This document shows, piece after piece, positions 10,981 to 22,948 of a stretch of 64,000 nucleotides of DNA. The notes under the pieces were generated by a model. That model made no database searches. It was not told the DNA's origin and saw only the letters and a list, made by a program, of their open reading frames with translations. Position numbers and translations under genes: made by a program. The DNA comes from Ilyonectria destructans. Its lineage: Eukaryota; Ascomycota; Sordariomycetes; Hypocreales; Nectriaceae. Where the stretch lies: the NCBI GenBank assembly GCA_020740775.1, contig JAHEWK010000003.1, positions 1,860,001-1,924,000 on the forward strand, read 5' to 3'. How positions within the stretch are numbered: position 1 is the stretch's first letter; each line of letters starts with the position of its first letter.

Positions 10981-13900
10981 TTGGTCACGCTGCGAGTCAC
11001 CTGAGACTCCAAGCGAAGGGCTTCGCAGAAGCAGACTTTAGGCGATCAGACCTGACGTCTCATTTGTGATGGGCGCTACCTAGGAGAACTGGCCAATGGA
11101 GGCGGACGACGGTGACAGGACGCGCCAAGTTGGAGCCCGGGTATGACTGGTCACTTTCCTCCGTCTGTCGGCACTCCCACGTGGCTGCTTGAGCCTTGTA
11201 TGTACGGAGCACTGCAGTGCTCAATCGCAGGCTCAACCCGCAGGCCTAATCAACTCTGCAGAACGGTGAGGCGGCCGTGCCCAATCACGCCGGGGAGAAC
11301 GAGGCTGGCATGTTCCGCCCTATGGAGCGACTCCGTCTCTGCACAATCTGCAATCTGCTTGGCGGCGACCTTAGTCATGAGGGTCCAACCTGGCAGCACA
11401 ACGACGAACGCCCGCGACTCAGCGAGGCAGGCATGTTTCTTTTGGCGGTGCCCTTGCCGGAGCTGCCCCAACCCAGGTCCCCGTGTCGGGGTCGGCGGGC
11501 AGGGTTCGGCCACGGCCACACACCACTCCGCAAATCGCCAACCATGCCTAGCCTGCACCAGCGGCCTGCTACGATGTACTGATGTACAGGGCGACAGACC
11601 CAGTTTCAACGACTGCTCTCTGGCACCGGTCGGGGAGCTGAGATGGAGAATTGGCCAGCTCCCAGCCATTAGGAGATTGGTCCTGGGCTCGGCCACGCCT
11701 AGCGAGCAGACTTGCAGTGTCCGGGGCAAGCCACCTCGCGCCCAACCACATACAGCGGTCGTATGCGCAGCTATGCCCTTACAAGGCTGCTATGGCCTGC
11801 CAGCCTGCCTACCACACGCAATGCGCCGTAGCCCACGCCGTACAGTACGTGCTGTAGTAGTCCACGGGGCGTGCCACCGCCCGGACCTGGGGGTGAGGCC
11901 AGTGGCAACCCTTGGCCAAGTCCCGGCTTGCCACTGTCGCACCGGTGGACCCCGCCACGTGGGTTGGGGGGAGCCACGCGTTTGCAAACGCGAGCGGTGG
12001 AGTCTTCCAGGGCTTCCATCTCGTCGTCGTCCTGCTCACCTGCCTCACCACTGGCTCGCCTGCGACGACATGGTCCGCCTCGATGACACTATCTACGATG
12101 ATTACATGGCGGCTGGGCCCCGTTACCCGTTGCAAATGCATCATAGTCCTGTTTTCTCCCTCCCTTCCCCTGCCTCCCCTGCCTCCCGCGCCCGACACGA
12201 GAGCCTGCCAAGCAAGCCGTCCAACGGCGTCCAACACCGCTCAACGGCGTCCCGTTATCCGGCCCGGGGAGGACCCTTCACAGGTCCACCTTCTATTGCC
12301 CAGCCGCTGTTATTGTTGGCCAAGCCCGTTGGAGATGGATCACCAACACCCAGGGAGCCATGTGGCAGGCCATGGCATGTGTCCCGGCTCGGGTCGTTCT
12401 GTTGACGTGCGCACGTTAACGCTCCCTCGTCCCAGCGCTGTGGCTCACGGCCAGACTACCATATGCACACCTACATCGTGACCAGTTACCTCAATGACGT
12501 CCTGCCAGCGCCAGCTTCAGCCCGGAGGCGGCTCCCCGAGCTAACCGTTCAGCCCAGGGTCGACGAGAACCGCCTGGAACGCCCATGGAAGTTTGTCCGT
12601 GTCATGCGACACATCACGACCGTCACTACATCAAGGGCGTTGCGCCGGTGTTCATACCGGAGATGCCGTGCTACGAGCACAGATTTGACGCCCAGAACCT
12701 TAAGGTGGAAATTTCAGTCCCCGAGAGTGCCGACGCCATTCACGGCACCCTGCCGCCAAATCATCCGTAGTCAGATTCCGAGTGAGACATGCGTCAACCA
12801 TCAATTGCGGTGCCGTCATCGGGGAGCAGCGACAGGGTTTAGTTTGGCGGACTGCCCTGTTCCCCCCTCGGAACATTGAAAGTACAGAGTACGTACTTTA
12901 CCAGGTGCCCTTCGATTTCCAATTGCCGAAAGAAAACCAGGCCAGATCCTGCTAGCTTCGGGCAGGATGCTACCTAGAATCCGCCACGAACCCAAGTGTT
13001 TCCGGGATCAATGCCCTCTTGAGTGGCGCTGGATTGATGAACTAGATATCCCGAGACTTCCCTCCATTACACTCAAGGTCTCACTTCAATGTCGCGGCGA
13101 GCCGGGAGTGGCCGGAGGGAGAAGGCGCCCTATAGCAATTGTCGCGGGATTGTCTCATCGAACCGTCAAAATCGCGGCCACGTGCAGCATCTGCCCAGAG
13201 CCCGAAACACGTCCGGAATCAGATCATGGCATTGCCTGTCTTGACGCCTACTCTCTAGCATGACGCATGATGGGCGAAGGTCGGTGTAAGGATGAGTTCT
13301 GGGGTGGGTGTTGTGGTGACCACTACCCGGTCCCCTTCCGGCTCGCTGCCCTGTTGGAGGGCAGATGTACTGCTCAGCCTCTCAATTCGGACCACTAAGT
13401 GAGGTCGCAAGGCGTCAGGATGGCGATCATGGATCAATCAAGATGGCACTTATCCCTGTTCGTGGCGTGCTTCTCACGTGGAACGGCAATTGAGGCCTAG
13501 TCTCATGCCCCTGCCAGACCCCATTTGGACATCCTTCTGGGATCCTTCCTCCAGGGCTTGGCGAGACGTTGGAAGCGGATAACCCTAGATTACGAGATAT
13601 CACCACCTCAGTGCATCGTGTTGGTTTGCTTGCCTTACCGGGACCCGTCAATGCCACGCGAGAACTGGCAGGGTGACGAGCGCCCATATTAGATTTTCCG
13701 ACGCCACAGACGCAGGGTACGGATCGTTCAAGACATGGGAGAGCGCACTCCGGCGCTGGGCTAGAGCGGAGGCTTGAGATGGCTTGAGTGGGTGAATTGG
13801 CTCCGAGCCCATAGCGGCCGCCGGACTGGTGTGGCCACGTGGAATTGGCTGTCTGGCAATTTTGTTGCTGGGATCGACATCTTCACAAGGCTCGTCACAT

Positions 13901-15330
13901 CGCATGGTCAACCACGAAGAGAGTCAAATGCGACCAGGAGGCCGTGACAGCCAGTCGTCTCTGAGGAAGCATGGCTAGAGGAACTAGTATCAGCCGTGGC
14001 CTCCGATTGCTGTGCAACTGCATGGTCGAACGCATGAATGTCCCTCGTCACCCAGCTCGACTCTGCGGTGGCCCCCCCTGAGCGTTGAAGGCCCTCTCGA
14101 AGTCCTAGTAGACCCTCAACCGCGACTATCACGGCTTCTGAGACAATGGCTCTTCGCTTTCACCGCTTGCCGGTGGGGTCGGCAACTCCGCCGTGAGTCC
14201 TTCTCAGAGCCCCAGCCTTGGACCACAATGCGTTGCGTTCCCAAGCCTTTCTCCACCAAACCGACCATGCCCCTTTTTCCCATCCCGCCCGAGCTGAGAG
14301 CGTGTTTTCCTCAACACGCCCCTAGGCTATCCCCACAGAGCCTACCGACCAGGTTATATCGGCGCCAGTTACTGCCTCGGCAATCCATCGTGCCACTTCG
14401 TCGCTTGACGGCGTTTCATCCCGACGGCCACCAAGTGGGCATCGCGGCGACGCGGTCCTTTTGCCGAACTGTTGACTTGCAGGTTTTGTTGCTCTGACCT
14501 ACTGACTACGTACGTAATCACGCAACTCCCGGGCTCTTAGACCTTGCAGATATTTCGACAGATGTGATTCGGATATACAACTGCGGTGATTTCGGCAGCC
14601 CCTCAACGCGTCCTAGAGCGGGACGATAGTGAACTAAGTCTAGCAGAGTTGTGATTAACATGCCTCAGCCCTGCACTCGGGCACGACTTGCGGAGTCACA
14701 CTAAGGACGCATGTTTTCGAAACACATCAGCTCGGAGACGTGATGCCGTTAGTCAGTGTCGTAGTTCTTCTCTTGGACGGTGAGCAGGCCGATTAGTGCC
14801 AAGATGATGCCCCGGTCTATCGTGGTCGTGGGATCTTCATCCTGCCGGCCAGGGGGGCTCTGGGACTGCAGCTTTCGTGGTCGCAGGGATTCTCCCATGT
14901 ACAGCAAACGGCGAAGTCACCTTTCGACCCTTGGCAGGATTCCCTATCTGGCATCACACAGATCTGGGCGGAGCATTTCTCAAGTTTGTTCCTTGTCGGT
15001 CTCGATGCCGGGGGAATACGTCCGCTGTATCTTTTGCTATCTATCTACCTGCAACCTGCGACTCCCCTCGCTTCCGTGCGTATCCCTCGACTGAACCTTG
15101 CCAAGGTGTCATCTGCAACCTTGACCCCACGAAGCCTAGATGCCGAGAGGCTCTTATCGCCGGGCGTTTTTCTACGGCTCTCGATAGCCGTGAACCTGGG
15201 GGAGTTACACTGCCTCGCATGTGTGTATCTATCATGCCCGGGTGCGGTAACCTCGTCCAGGAAACGCGCGCTCGGAGAAAGCTGGGGGAACTCAGCTGTC
15301 TTGTCTGCCCCCCTCCCTTCGTGGCTGCTG

Positions 15331-15343
15331 CCCCCCCCCCCCC
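15331..15343. repeat. 13-base poly-C run
   Basis: A homopolymer tract inside C-rich sequence; its length should be read cautiously as a possible sequencing error site. Confidence 0.8.
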
Positions 15344-16186
15344 GACCTCCCCAACCTCCCACACCACAGACGTTGGTGATACAACCATGTAGATCCCAAG
15401 ACACTCCCTCTCTCTTTTTTTCAACCTAACCATGCACACAAATCGGGCGATGCTGCTCTCGATGGCCACCGCCTAGCTCGTTCGCGGCCCTAACACCGGC
15501 CAGCGCGGTAATCGTTGGCAGACAACCCATGCTCTCCCCGCGGGTCTGTGCCATACTGCAGCTGCAGCGTGCAGCCTCCCATCCTGACTCGTCCACGTTG
15601 GGAAAGCTCGCTTGTTGGCGGAAAGCTTGTCTTGGGCCGGTGTGTGTGTTGCGTCTGTCGGTCTGCGCGGTAAGTCATGTCAGCCTGTGTGGGAGTTGTA
15701 TCCGGCGCCATCGGCGCGAGTTAGTCCAGAGTAGCAGTGTTGGTAATCAATGACAATACACGCCCGTGATAAATAGAAAGTGATGTATCAGAAGATAGGT
15801 GTCATGTAGTCATGTACCTACCTGGACCACACTATTCTTTGTTCGACTTGAGTTCGCATCTTGAGGCAAATATATCCAAATGTCTGTAAACTCAGGGGTA
15901 GTAGGACAACTTGGCCAAATCCCATACGTTCGTGTAGATCCCAATGTAAATCAGATTTGTCTCTTTATGTTTTCCTATCTCTCTTTGATTTCTTCCCGTC
16001 GCCAGATGGATGCTGATAATACCTACACATGAAAAAACCGTTCAACGCCATCGCTTTTGGAGTCCCATACCATCCCCGGACGTGAGTCTAATACAAGGTA
16101 GGGGACGCTCTTCATACATATCCGCCATATGATATCCTTCCCCTTCCATCGAAAGCCCAACAAGGGCCATCGTGTCAGGGAACCAT

Positions 16187-17475
16187 CTAAATCGACGTAG
16201 GGGCCGCGTCCTTCCTCCAGCCGCGGGACCGCATGTTCGCCTCAATAGATTTCCAGATCTGCTCGACGATCTCCTTATCGCGGAAACGGGAGGCATCGTG
16301 GCCCTCGCCGTGCCAGCGGTCGACGCCCGTAGACAGGACGCGGTGGCCCCAGCCGCTGATATTATCCGGGGGCTGGTCGCCACGCCAGCCGACGTAGATG
16401 CCGAGGGTGTGCTTGAAGAGCTCGTTGGCGTCGCTCCACTTGTAGTTCTTGAACTGCCACGTCTGGCCGGTGGTGAAGACAGCGACAACGCGGTTCCAGT
16501 ACTCGGGCTTGAACTGCTCGGAGCCCTCGACGAGGATGAAGCGCACGGGGCGGTTGGGGTCGACGGCCTTGATGGTGCGCTGGACGTGGAGCATCGTAGC
16601 CGTCGAGTCACCCGCCTCGGCGGGGGCGAACTTACCGTCCTCGAGGAAGGAGCGGGCGTTGGAGAGACGAAGAAGGGATGATGCCGAGGGCGAGAGTAGA
16701 ATGATGGGGTCCGGTCTTCTAGACGGGGCCTTTTGGTTGAGGGCGAGGGACGGGTTGGCGCTGATGTTGGTGGTGCCCGAATGAGACTTCTTCTGGATGA
16801 AGGGCGCGGCAAGCTTGCGCACATGGGAGAAGTCCTGTGGATGGTCAGCCTGAGCTCTGCGTGGTAGGTTTAAGCGGGTAGGATACGTACCGTAGGCTTG
16901 ATGCCCCTTAAAACTGTGTTGCGATCGCCCATCTTTCGCTCGCCGTTGTAGATGCTTGCTAATCGAGGGTCCATGGTGCCTCTGCCCGACCTTGCCTGCG
17001 CAGTCGATGATACGGCGCCAGCCTTTGCCGTCGTAGCAGCACCCGCAGCAGAGCCATCCTTGTCGCCGGCGAGGGGCTTGATGTACTCGCTTTCCTCGCT
17101 GGCGCCTTCGAGCCAGGTGATGAGATCGAGACGCTCGATGAAGCCAAGGTTCTGGACCTTACCCTTCGCAGCGGCGGCAGCGAGCTCGTCGTTCAGCTTA
17201 GTTGCAGAGGCATTGTATTCGGGGATGGCGACCTCGCGGTTGAGCCAGGCGAAGTAGATGCTGCGCAGGTCGACGGGCTTGTCGTTGGAGACGAAGCGCG
17301 TGGCGCTGTCAATCGGGACGGCGGCGGCTTGGTCGGGGAAGCGCAGGTGCGTGGCCTGCGCGAGGGGCACCTCCGGGGCGGCAGCGTCGGCGGACGCGCT
17401 GGGGATGAAGGCCTTGGACGCGGAGATGGACTGGCGCAGGAGGACGAGGCCGTCGTGGTCGGCCGCGGACGCCAT
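16187..17475 (-). CDS. cdc73: Paf1 complex subunit Cdc73 (parafibromin homolog)
   Basis: Two exons (17475-16891 and 16834-16187) give 410 aa. The 56-bp intron has GTACGT/CAG borders in phase 0 and joins KPT to DFSHVRKLAAPF. The N-terminal half begins DGLVLLRQSI and contains RSIYFAWLNR and FIERLDLITWLEG, as in Cdc73 N-domains. The C-terminal half (~residues 260-405) is the Ras-like Cdc73 C-domain, with RPVRFILVEGSEQFKPEYW, VVAVFTTGQTWQFKNYKW and HTLGIYVGWRGD. Cdc73 is a core Paf1 complex subunit that binds phosphorylated RNA polymerase II and Spt5 and supports elongation and co-transcriptional histone modification in the nucleus. The start is the first in-frame ATG giving the conserved N-terminus; upstream in-frame codons read as leader. 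Length matches fungal orthologs. Confidence 0.95.
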
Positions 17476-19120
17476 GGTGAAGGTCGCGGCGGGTTGGCGG
17501 ATTCGCGCTCGCAATTGGCGGGATGGCCGCGTGTAAAGGGCGATTCGACGATGGGCGAGGGATAGAGGCGAGAATACGGAGCCGTCAGGCACTGACCGTG
17601 GTGGTTGTAACGCTAGAGGATGTGTGGTGGTGATGGAGTGACGCTGGAGACGAAAGGCTGAGGCTGCATCTGTATTTTTGGAGGAGCTCAGCTTGTCAGA
17701 GCCGCATGACAGGGATTGGACGGCAGTGACGCGACAGCCAATCAGAACAGGCGACCTTACTCCCACGTCACTTCGTCCTCAACCCAGACATCGTTGATGA
17801 GTTGCAATTTGCCAATGCTGTATATTAGATATCAAGTATATGAATTAACCATTTCTCTCCTCATTTCGCAACTATCGGATGCCTAGTTCGTGTAATTGTG
17901 AAATATTTCAAATTTCGCAGGTAAGTGTCGCTGATCTGTTGCTCCTTATTAGTTGGACGACGACTAGGTTGGGGTGCAGTTGAGCGGGAAATTGATCATT
18001 GGTTACCCATTCTCAATTGGGTATTCCAATTTGCACACATCATTACTGCTGCTTACACATACGAATACCTGCCCCAATCCTAAAACAAAAGTCAACGAAG
18101 CATCTAAACCTGTTCAATGAATGACACTTGAGAACACGAATAGCTGGTCTTTATATCTCCTAATAACAGTTGCGTCTTGTTGTAAAGCCATTTCCTTGTG
18201 ACAACAGCGGGGTTGTGTACAATGAAGGGATGATATTCAATGCATTGTTTTGACTAACATACATTGACGCGACATCACTTTAAACTCAAGGCAAGTGACC
18301 TACCCTACAGCGGGCTTCGATGTTCTGATAGAACAACGGCCACCGAAACCTAAGTAAACTAGGAACACGTCAGCATCATATCGACACCCCATGTATCTAG
18401 TACATTGCAATGTATTCACTACCTAATTACAGCCTCTCTGGAATTTCCCCAATGCAGTCATGATTGCTGAAACGGTGTCCCCTCAGCAAGCCACGATGAC
18501 ATCTCTTCAACAGGGGCAAATCCACCCCCACCTTGTCGCCACCCACAACGTAGTATGCCCATCAGCCGGTGGCTGAAAGTCGAGCGGACTCAGCTCGTAT
18601 TCTTCCTTCCATTCCCCATCCTCGGTGTTTCGTGTCTGACGCACGAGGAGGTTATTAGCTTCTCAACGGCGCCGATCACCAGGCGCTTGGGTTGTGTCGA
18701 TCACGCCCCTTTCACGGGTTTAGTTGCAAGACAACTAAGTCCGACGGCTTTCGGGCTGAGTAATCTACTAGCGATGACACGGTAGGAAATAACGGCAAAC
18801 ATTCCTTAAAGGCGTCTAGTGAGGCATGTCGTGATGGCTTTGGCGCTGTCGGAGCCAGCCGTCTCCGACGGGTGGCGAACATAGAAGTTGCCGAGGCCGG
18901 CCGTTTTGAGGGACACCGAAACAAGTAACTTAACTTAAGTGAGAGTTCATCATCATTCGGAAACAGGACGCGGAATCCTCTAATCCATGTACATCAAGAC
19001 CCGCCTCCTCCCTAATTTCCGACGGCTTTCCAAGAACCCTAAACCCCATACCATGCTGCAGAAGACACCCCCAACGCCAGTATACAAAACCGCCTGTTCC
19101 GATCCTCTTTGTCGTTGTAT
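17476..19120. other. Intergenic, partly AT-rich
   Basis: The CDC73 promoter lies at the low-coordinate side. From about 17780 to 18480 the DNA becomes clearly AT-richer, with no ORF of note. This could be old repeat-degraded sequence or a regulatory spacer. The rest is the 3' flank of the carrier gene at 19121. No RNA gene was recognised. Confidence 0.45.
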
Positions 19121-20346
19121 CTATATACCAAAGGCGAGCTTCATCCGTTCGTACGTGTAGAAGCTAACCGCCACCATTGGAACCACCTTGACGTACCCGA
19201 TGGTCAGCCCGATAAAAAACCCGGGGACACCTCTCTCGCGGAAGATCATGCCGGCAGTCTCGCGGATCCGTAGCCGTCGACCGTCGCCAACCGCACCACC
19301 GACCTGCATGCGACGCCGGATCACCTCTAACGGGTACGATGCCGTCTGTGAGATCAAGCCCGCTATTCCGCCCGCGCACAACTCCGCCCATGACCGTAGT
19401 GGCACAGGCTTTCCCGCAGGATGGTCCTTCTTGGGCGGAAGTGTTGTGTATGGCGCAAAGGAGGGCGAGCGCATCAAGTCGCCAACGGTGTCGTGAGTGA
19501 GGAAAGACATGCCCGCGTACGGAAGCATTCCGAGAATAGTGGGGGTAAACCCTCGATAGAAGTTGGAGATGCCCGTCCGAGGCACCGTGGCTGCTGCCGC
19601 ATCCGCCGCGCTGGAGCTTTGTGTAGGAGGGACGGCGGGGCGTTCATGATAGATCTGCCTACAGATCTGAGACAAAGTTGAACGGCCCTCGCGCTTAGTC
19701 TCGAAGGCGAGGCGTACGCGAACCACCTCCAATGGGTATGTGAAGAAAACAGAAGTGACACCGGCAAGACTCCCACTGAGAAGCCGTCTCATGGGTGTCT
19801 CGTGAGATCGTCGGGGTATAATAATAGCTCGGATTTGCTCGTAGGCAAGAAATTTGATGCCAGCATAAGGAAAAATTCGTAGGAGAGTGGCTGAGTGGCC
19901 TCGGTACAGACCTAGGATACCGTCCTGGTGGTAGATGTCCTTCATTGCAGTCGCGACGCCGACCCAAGAGCCGGCGTACTTTGCGAATATGGGATTGCGG
20001 GCCTGGAAGAGGATCTTGACTCGATCAAGGGGTGCAACGACGGTCTTGGCCTATATCAAATGGTCAGCGGGCAATGCGCAACAATTGCAGCGCAACAGCT
20101 ACTTACAGCACATCCTGCCATGCCGCCGGCCACTGCGGACCTCCAGACATAGTCGAAGCTCTGTGTCTTGCGCTTGGGCGCGACGGCCTCGTCGTTACTA
20201 GTATACACGGCAGCCTCCTTTTCCCTGTGAGTTTCCTTTTTCGCGCGGCTCAGGGCATCGGGGCGGCCATGCTGCCGGGTGTTGGTGTCGTGCGCAATCT
20301 CGGTCATTGAGGCATGTTCCATGAGAGCGGCGTCGGCGGAGGGCAT
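19121..20346 (-). CDS. leu5: Mitochondrial carrier, Leu5/SLC25A42 type (coenzyme A transporter)
   Basis: Two exons (20346-20107 and 20050-19121) give 389 aa. The 56-bp intron (GTAAGT/TAG, phase 0) joins MAGCA to AKTVVAPLDRVKILFQ, restoring the first carrier signature. The three mitochondrial-carrier repeats show PLDRVKILFQ, YPLEVVRVRLAFE and YPLEVIRRRMQ, with the usual aromatic/Gly motifs (LYRGHSATLLRIFPYAGIKF, FYRGFTPTILGMLPYAGMSF). A ~60-residue polar N-terminal extension precedes repeat 1. The Leu5 family in yeast is needed for CoA accumulation in the mitochondrial matrix; the specific assignment over other CoA/ADP-type carriers is by resemblance. The ATG at 20346 is the first in frame; internal Met codons in the extension are possible alternatives. 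It is divergent from the methyltransferase gene at 20913. Confidence 0.85.
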
Positions 20347-20912
20347 TCCCACTTGATCGGCACGTGGCTCGCTTGAATGGCGGTTCGGGGCCTACGGACG
20401 CGACATTCCGCGGCGGTAACGAGGTAAACGGATTCGGAGACGATGTGCGAGTCGACCGGTCAGGGATCCGGCTCGAGAGTACGGTTGAGGTGGAACAGTC
20501 GTCTGCGTGGGAGGGAAAGAGAGTGGTCGTGGGGGATGTGGACGGGATCGGACATGCACGCAGGTTTTGGAGATGCGGGAGAATTTCCCCGTCTGTGAGA
20601 ACGGTAGGGACGTCATTGGGCCGACGCTCAGTGGTCACTTGGAGGCCGAGAGCGCCCCCACCCGTTGGTCACGCCCGCAAAGCGCCCTGGGACTCCAAAA
20701 TCTGGGGGTGCTTCAGCGCGTTACAGAGGACGCTTGCAGGGCACGAGGGCGCTGTGCTGACGGACCTGGGCACTTCCCGGTAAGGCGGTTCCGGCAACCA
20801 ATGACCGAGCCGAGGTTTGCCGAGTCTCGGCCTGAAATTAGACTCCGTCCGGAAGACTCCGCCATTTTTGTCATCTTGCGGCAGCCCGGGGGACACGGAG
20901 GATGAGCACGAG
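20347..20912. promoter_or_regulatory. Shared divergent promoter, CoA carrier / MT-A70 gene
   Basis: 566 bp lie between the two divergent start codons. It contains no convincing ORF on either strand; the short ORFs are Arg/Pro-rich. Both core promoters must lie here. Confidence 0.55.
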
Positions 20913-21986
20913 ATGACGATGGGAAACGAAGTGGGAGCAGTTCCTGGTGAGGGCAGCAAAATCAGCGATAGAGGCAGTGACAAGGCTAGCAGCAGCAGCA
21001 TTCTCGCCAAGTCCGTCCTGTTTGAGAGCAAGGACAAGGCTCTCGTGGTCATCGACATCCCGAGGTCACTTGAGGAGAGCCAAGTCCTGCCCTTTCAGAC
21101 CCCCGGCCGCCGCATCGTCTCCGCTGAGCCCCCCGCAACGCCCTATGCAACGCCAGAGCCGCGACATGGTGTCGACTACTCCTCGCAGGCTTTGTCATCG
21201 CCCGGCGCACAGCTCGCTGAGCTCATGACTACTGCCGCGGTTCAGAGTGCGCTGCAGGACGTTGCCTCGACGTACCCCGGCCCTTGGCACCTCGCCCGCT
21301 TCCTTGAGCCGCAACCGCCGTTGATATCCGGCCTGCCACCGCACATCCCACCCAAAGCCGAGCAGCTGTGTGGCTCCATCCAGGAACTGCGTGAGTCCTT
21401 CAACGCATCAGCTCCCAGCTTTGATCTTGTCGTCTTGGATCCGCCATGGCCGAATCGGTCCGCGAGGAGGAGGACGAACAAGTATGCCACGGTTCAGAAT
21501 CTCCATGAGATGCGCCGCCTCATGCTAGACATCCCCATTGCCTCCCACCTTAGTCCGGATGGCCTGGTCGCCGTCTGGATCACTAACAAGCCCAGCATCC
21601 ACGACTTCCTTGTCTCGCCTACGGGCCTCTTCGCTGCGTGGGGTCTCGAGGTTGTCACCGAGTGGACGTGGGTCAAGGTCACAACCTCAGGTGAGCCACT
21701 GTATGACGTTGAGTCGGTGTGGAGGAAGCCTTGGGAGAAGCTCGTCATTGCAAAACGCAGAGGCAGCAAGAGCCCAGACTCCCTGAAGCCCAAGATCATC
21801 ATGGCAGTGCCGGACGTGCACTCTAGGAAACCCAACCTGCGTGGCCTGTTCCAGGATATCCTCGAGGAAGGCTATCTTGGCCTCGAGGTCTTTGCACGTA
21901 ACTTGACAGCGGGGTGGTGGGGTTGGGGCGACCAGGTCTTGCACTTTCAGCAGGCCGAGCATTGGAGTTCAATAGACAATGTGTAG
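20913..21986 (+). CDS. MT-A70 family adenine N6-methyltransferase, METTL4-like
   Basis: Single exon, 357 aa from the first in-frame ATG (20913); the frame is open upstream to a TTG at 20817 but has no earlier ATG. Catalytic motif DPPW is at ~residues 176-179 in SFDLVVLDPPWPNRS, followed by an MT-A70 core with LSPDGLVAVWITNKPS, WGLEVVTEWTWVKVTTSGEP and WRKPWEKLVIAKR. This family transfers a methyl group from S-adenosylmethionine to the N6 of adenine in RNA or DNA; METTL4-type members act on snRNA (U2 m6Am) or possibly DNA in other eukaryotes. The target here cannot be told from sequence. The N-terminal 120 residues are disordered and Ser/Pro-rich. The METTL3/14 pair is a less likely match because the domain sits alone without zinc fingers. 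Confidence 0.88.
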   Translation: MTMGNEVGAVPGEGSKISDRGSDKASSSSILAKSVLFESKDKALVVIDIPRSLEESQVLPFQTPGRRIVSAEPPATPYATPEPRHGVDYSSQALSSPGAQLAELMTTAAVQSALQDVASTYPGPWHLARFLEPQPPLISGLPPHIPPKAEQLCGSIQELRESFNASAPSFDLVVLDPPWPNRSARRRTNKYATVQNLHEMRRLMLDIPIASHLSPDGLVAVWITNKPSIHDFLVSPTGLFAAWGLEVVTEWTWVKVTTSGEPLYDVESVWRKPWEKLVIAKRRGSKSPDSLKPKIIMAVPDVHSRKPNLRGLFQDILEEGYLGLEVFARNLTAGWWGWGDQVLHFQQAEHWSSIDNV

Positions 21987-22222
21987 AGGAGCAGATATCT
22001 GGGCGTTTATCCTGTTTATTTTTGATCTCGCCAACATGCATTGGCCACCCGCAAGGGCTGGTTACAATAATGTACATCGCTGGTGCCAGCTAATCCTACA
22101 GAGGCTGCCCCCAACCTGACTGGCTTTCTCCTGGGTCGCCGCCTCCTCCATTAAGCGGTTCCCTGCCATCAATGCCGACCCGTAGTGCCCGTTTGCGCCT
22201 TGTCACTCATCCTCAATGTTGC

Positions 22223-22948
22223 TTAGGCGTCCTCCTTGACATCCTGCTTGGCCTTGTCCGCATCCTTCTTCTCCAGCAGCTTCTCCCACTTGGGGTCCAG
22301 ATCAACTTCGTTGGACCACTTCACCTCGCCCGACAGCATCTTCTTGGCGAGGTCCGCCAGCTGCTCCCGCTCCTTCGTCAAGGGCTCCTTGCTCTTCATG
22401 GGGATCTGGAAGCGTTGTCGCTGGATGTGCTCCTCGTTGCGGGTGTCCATGAGCTCCTCACGCATCTTCCACAGCTGGTTGCTCCACGGCTCCGTGTTCT
22501 CCGGAAGTGCGGGCCACTGAAACGGCTTGGCCAGCTCGACGGTCATGATCTTCAGGGGCTGCGGGCGGTACCACGAGCGCGAGTGCGAGTTCCGCTGTGT
22601 GAGGGGTTGCTGCTTGACGTATGACCGCACCTTGGTGACCTCGACATTGTAGAGATTCCACAGGTAGTCTCGAAGATCGAACTTGGTGAAGCGCAGAGGA
22701 ACCTTGAAGCAGGCCTCGTTCGGCGGGAGGTGCTCTTTTCGGAGGAAGGTGATGATGTGGTTCGGCCTGGAGGAGAAAAGGTCAGATAGGGCTCAGAGGG
22801 AGGAACGGGGCGGGGATGGCGGGGACGTCACGGGGAGTACTGACAGGAAGACCTGCTTCTGGCCCAGCTTGAAGCTGGGCAATTGGCGTGCCACCGTCTT
22901 TGCTAGTTCGGCCATGGTTGTGGTTGTGCCGGTTGGAGATATCGCCAT
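22223..22948 (-). CDS. mrp20: Mitochondrial large-subunit ribosomal protein uL23m (Mrp20)
   Basis: Two exons (22948-22845 and 22766-22223) give 215 aa. The 78-bp intron has a GTCAGT donor and CAG acceptor in phase 2, joining GQKQVFL to PNHIITFLRK. The uL23 fold is recognisable in PNHIITFLR, ACFKVPLRFTKFDLRDYL and NLYNVEVTKVRSY, followed by the long Lys/Glu-rich C-terminal extension typical of fungal uL23m. The product binds 23S-type rRNA at the mitoribosome exit tunnel. The start is ambiguous: the ATG at 22948 (MAISPTG...) or at 22915 (MAELAKTVARQ...). I give the upstream one, but the second would also fit. It is convergent with the methyltransferase gene (236 bp apart) and divergent from the gene at 23287. 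Confidence 0.9.

Larger units (their letters stand above)
6901..16186. other. 9-kb interval with no supportable gene
   Basis: I see no recognisable protein family on either strand. ORFs of up to 420 codons exist (for example 11143-12405 plus), but they are rich in Cys, Arg and Pro and have no family motif, as expected of non-coding frames in GC-rich DNA. Short minisatellites and a CA-rich microsatellite are present, and GC drops near 15.74-16.04 kb next to the CDC73 3' end. There is no transposase, reverse transcriptase or terminal repeat, and no obvious AT-biased RIP signature in the bulk. Confidence 0.5.

Noticed and set aside
12585..12770. 61-codon ORF with plausible-looking protein (VEISVPESADAIHG)
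   Set aside because: Too short, with no splice signals joining it to other frames and no recognised family.
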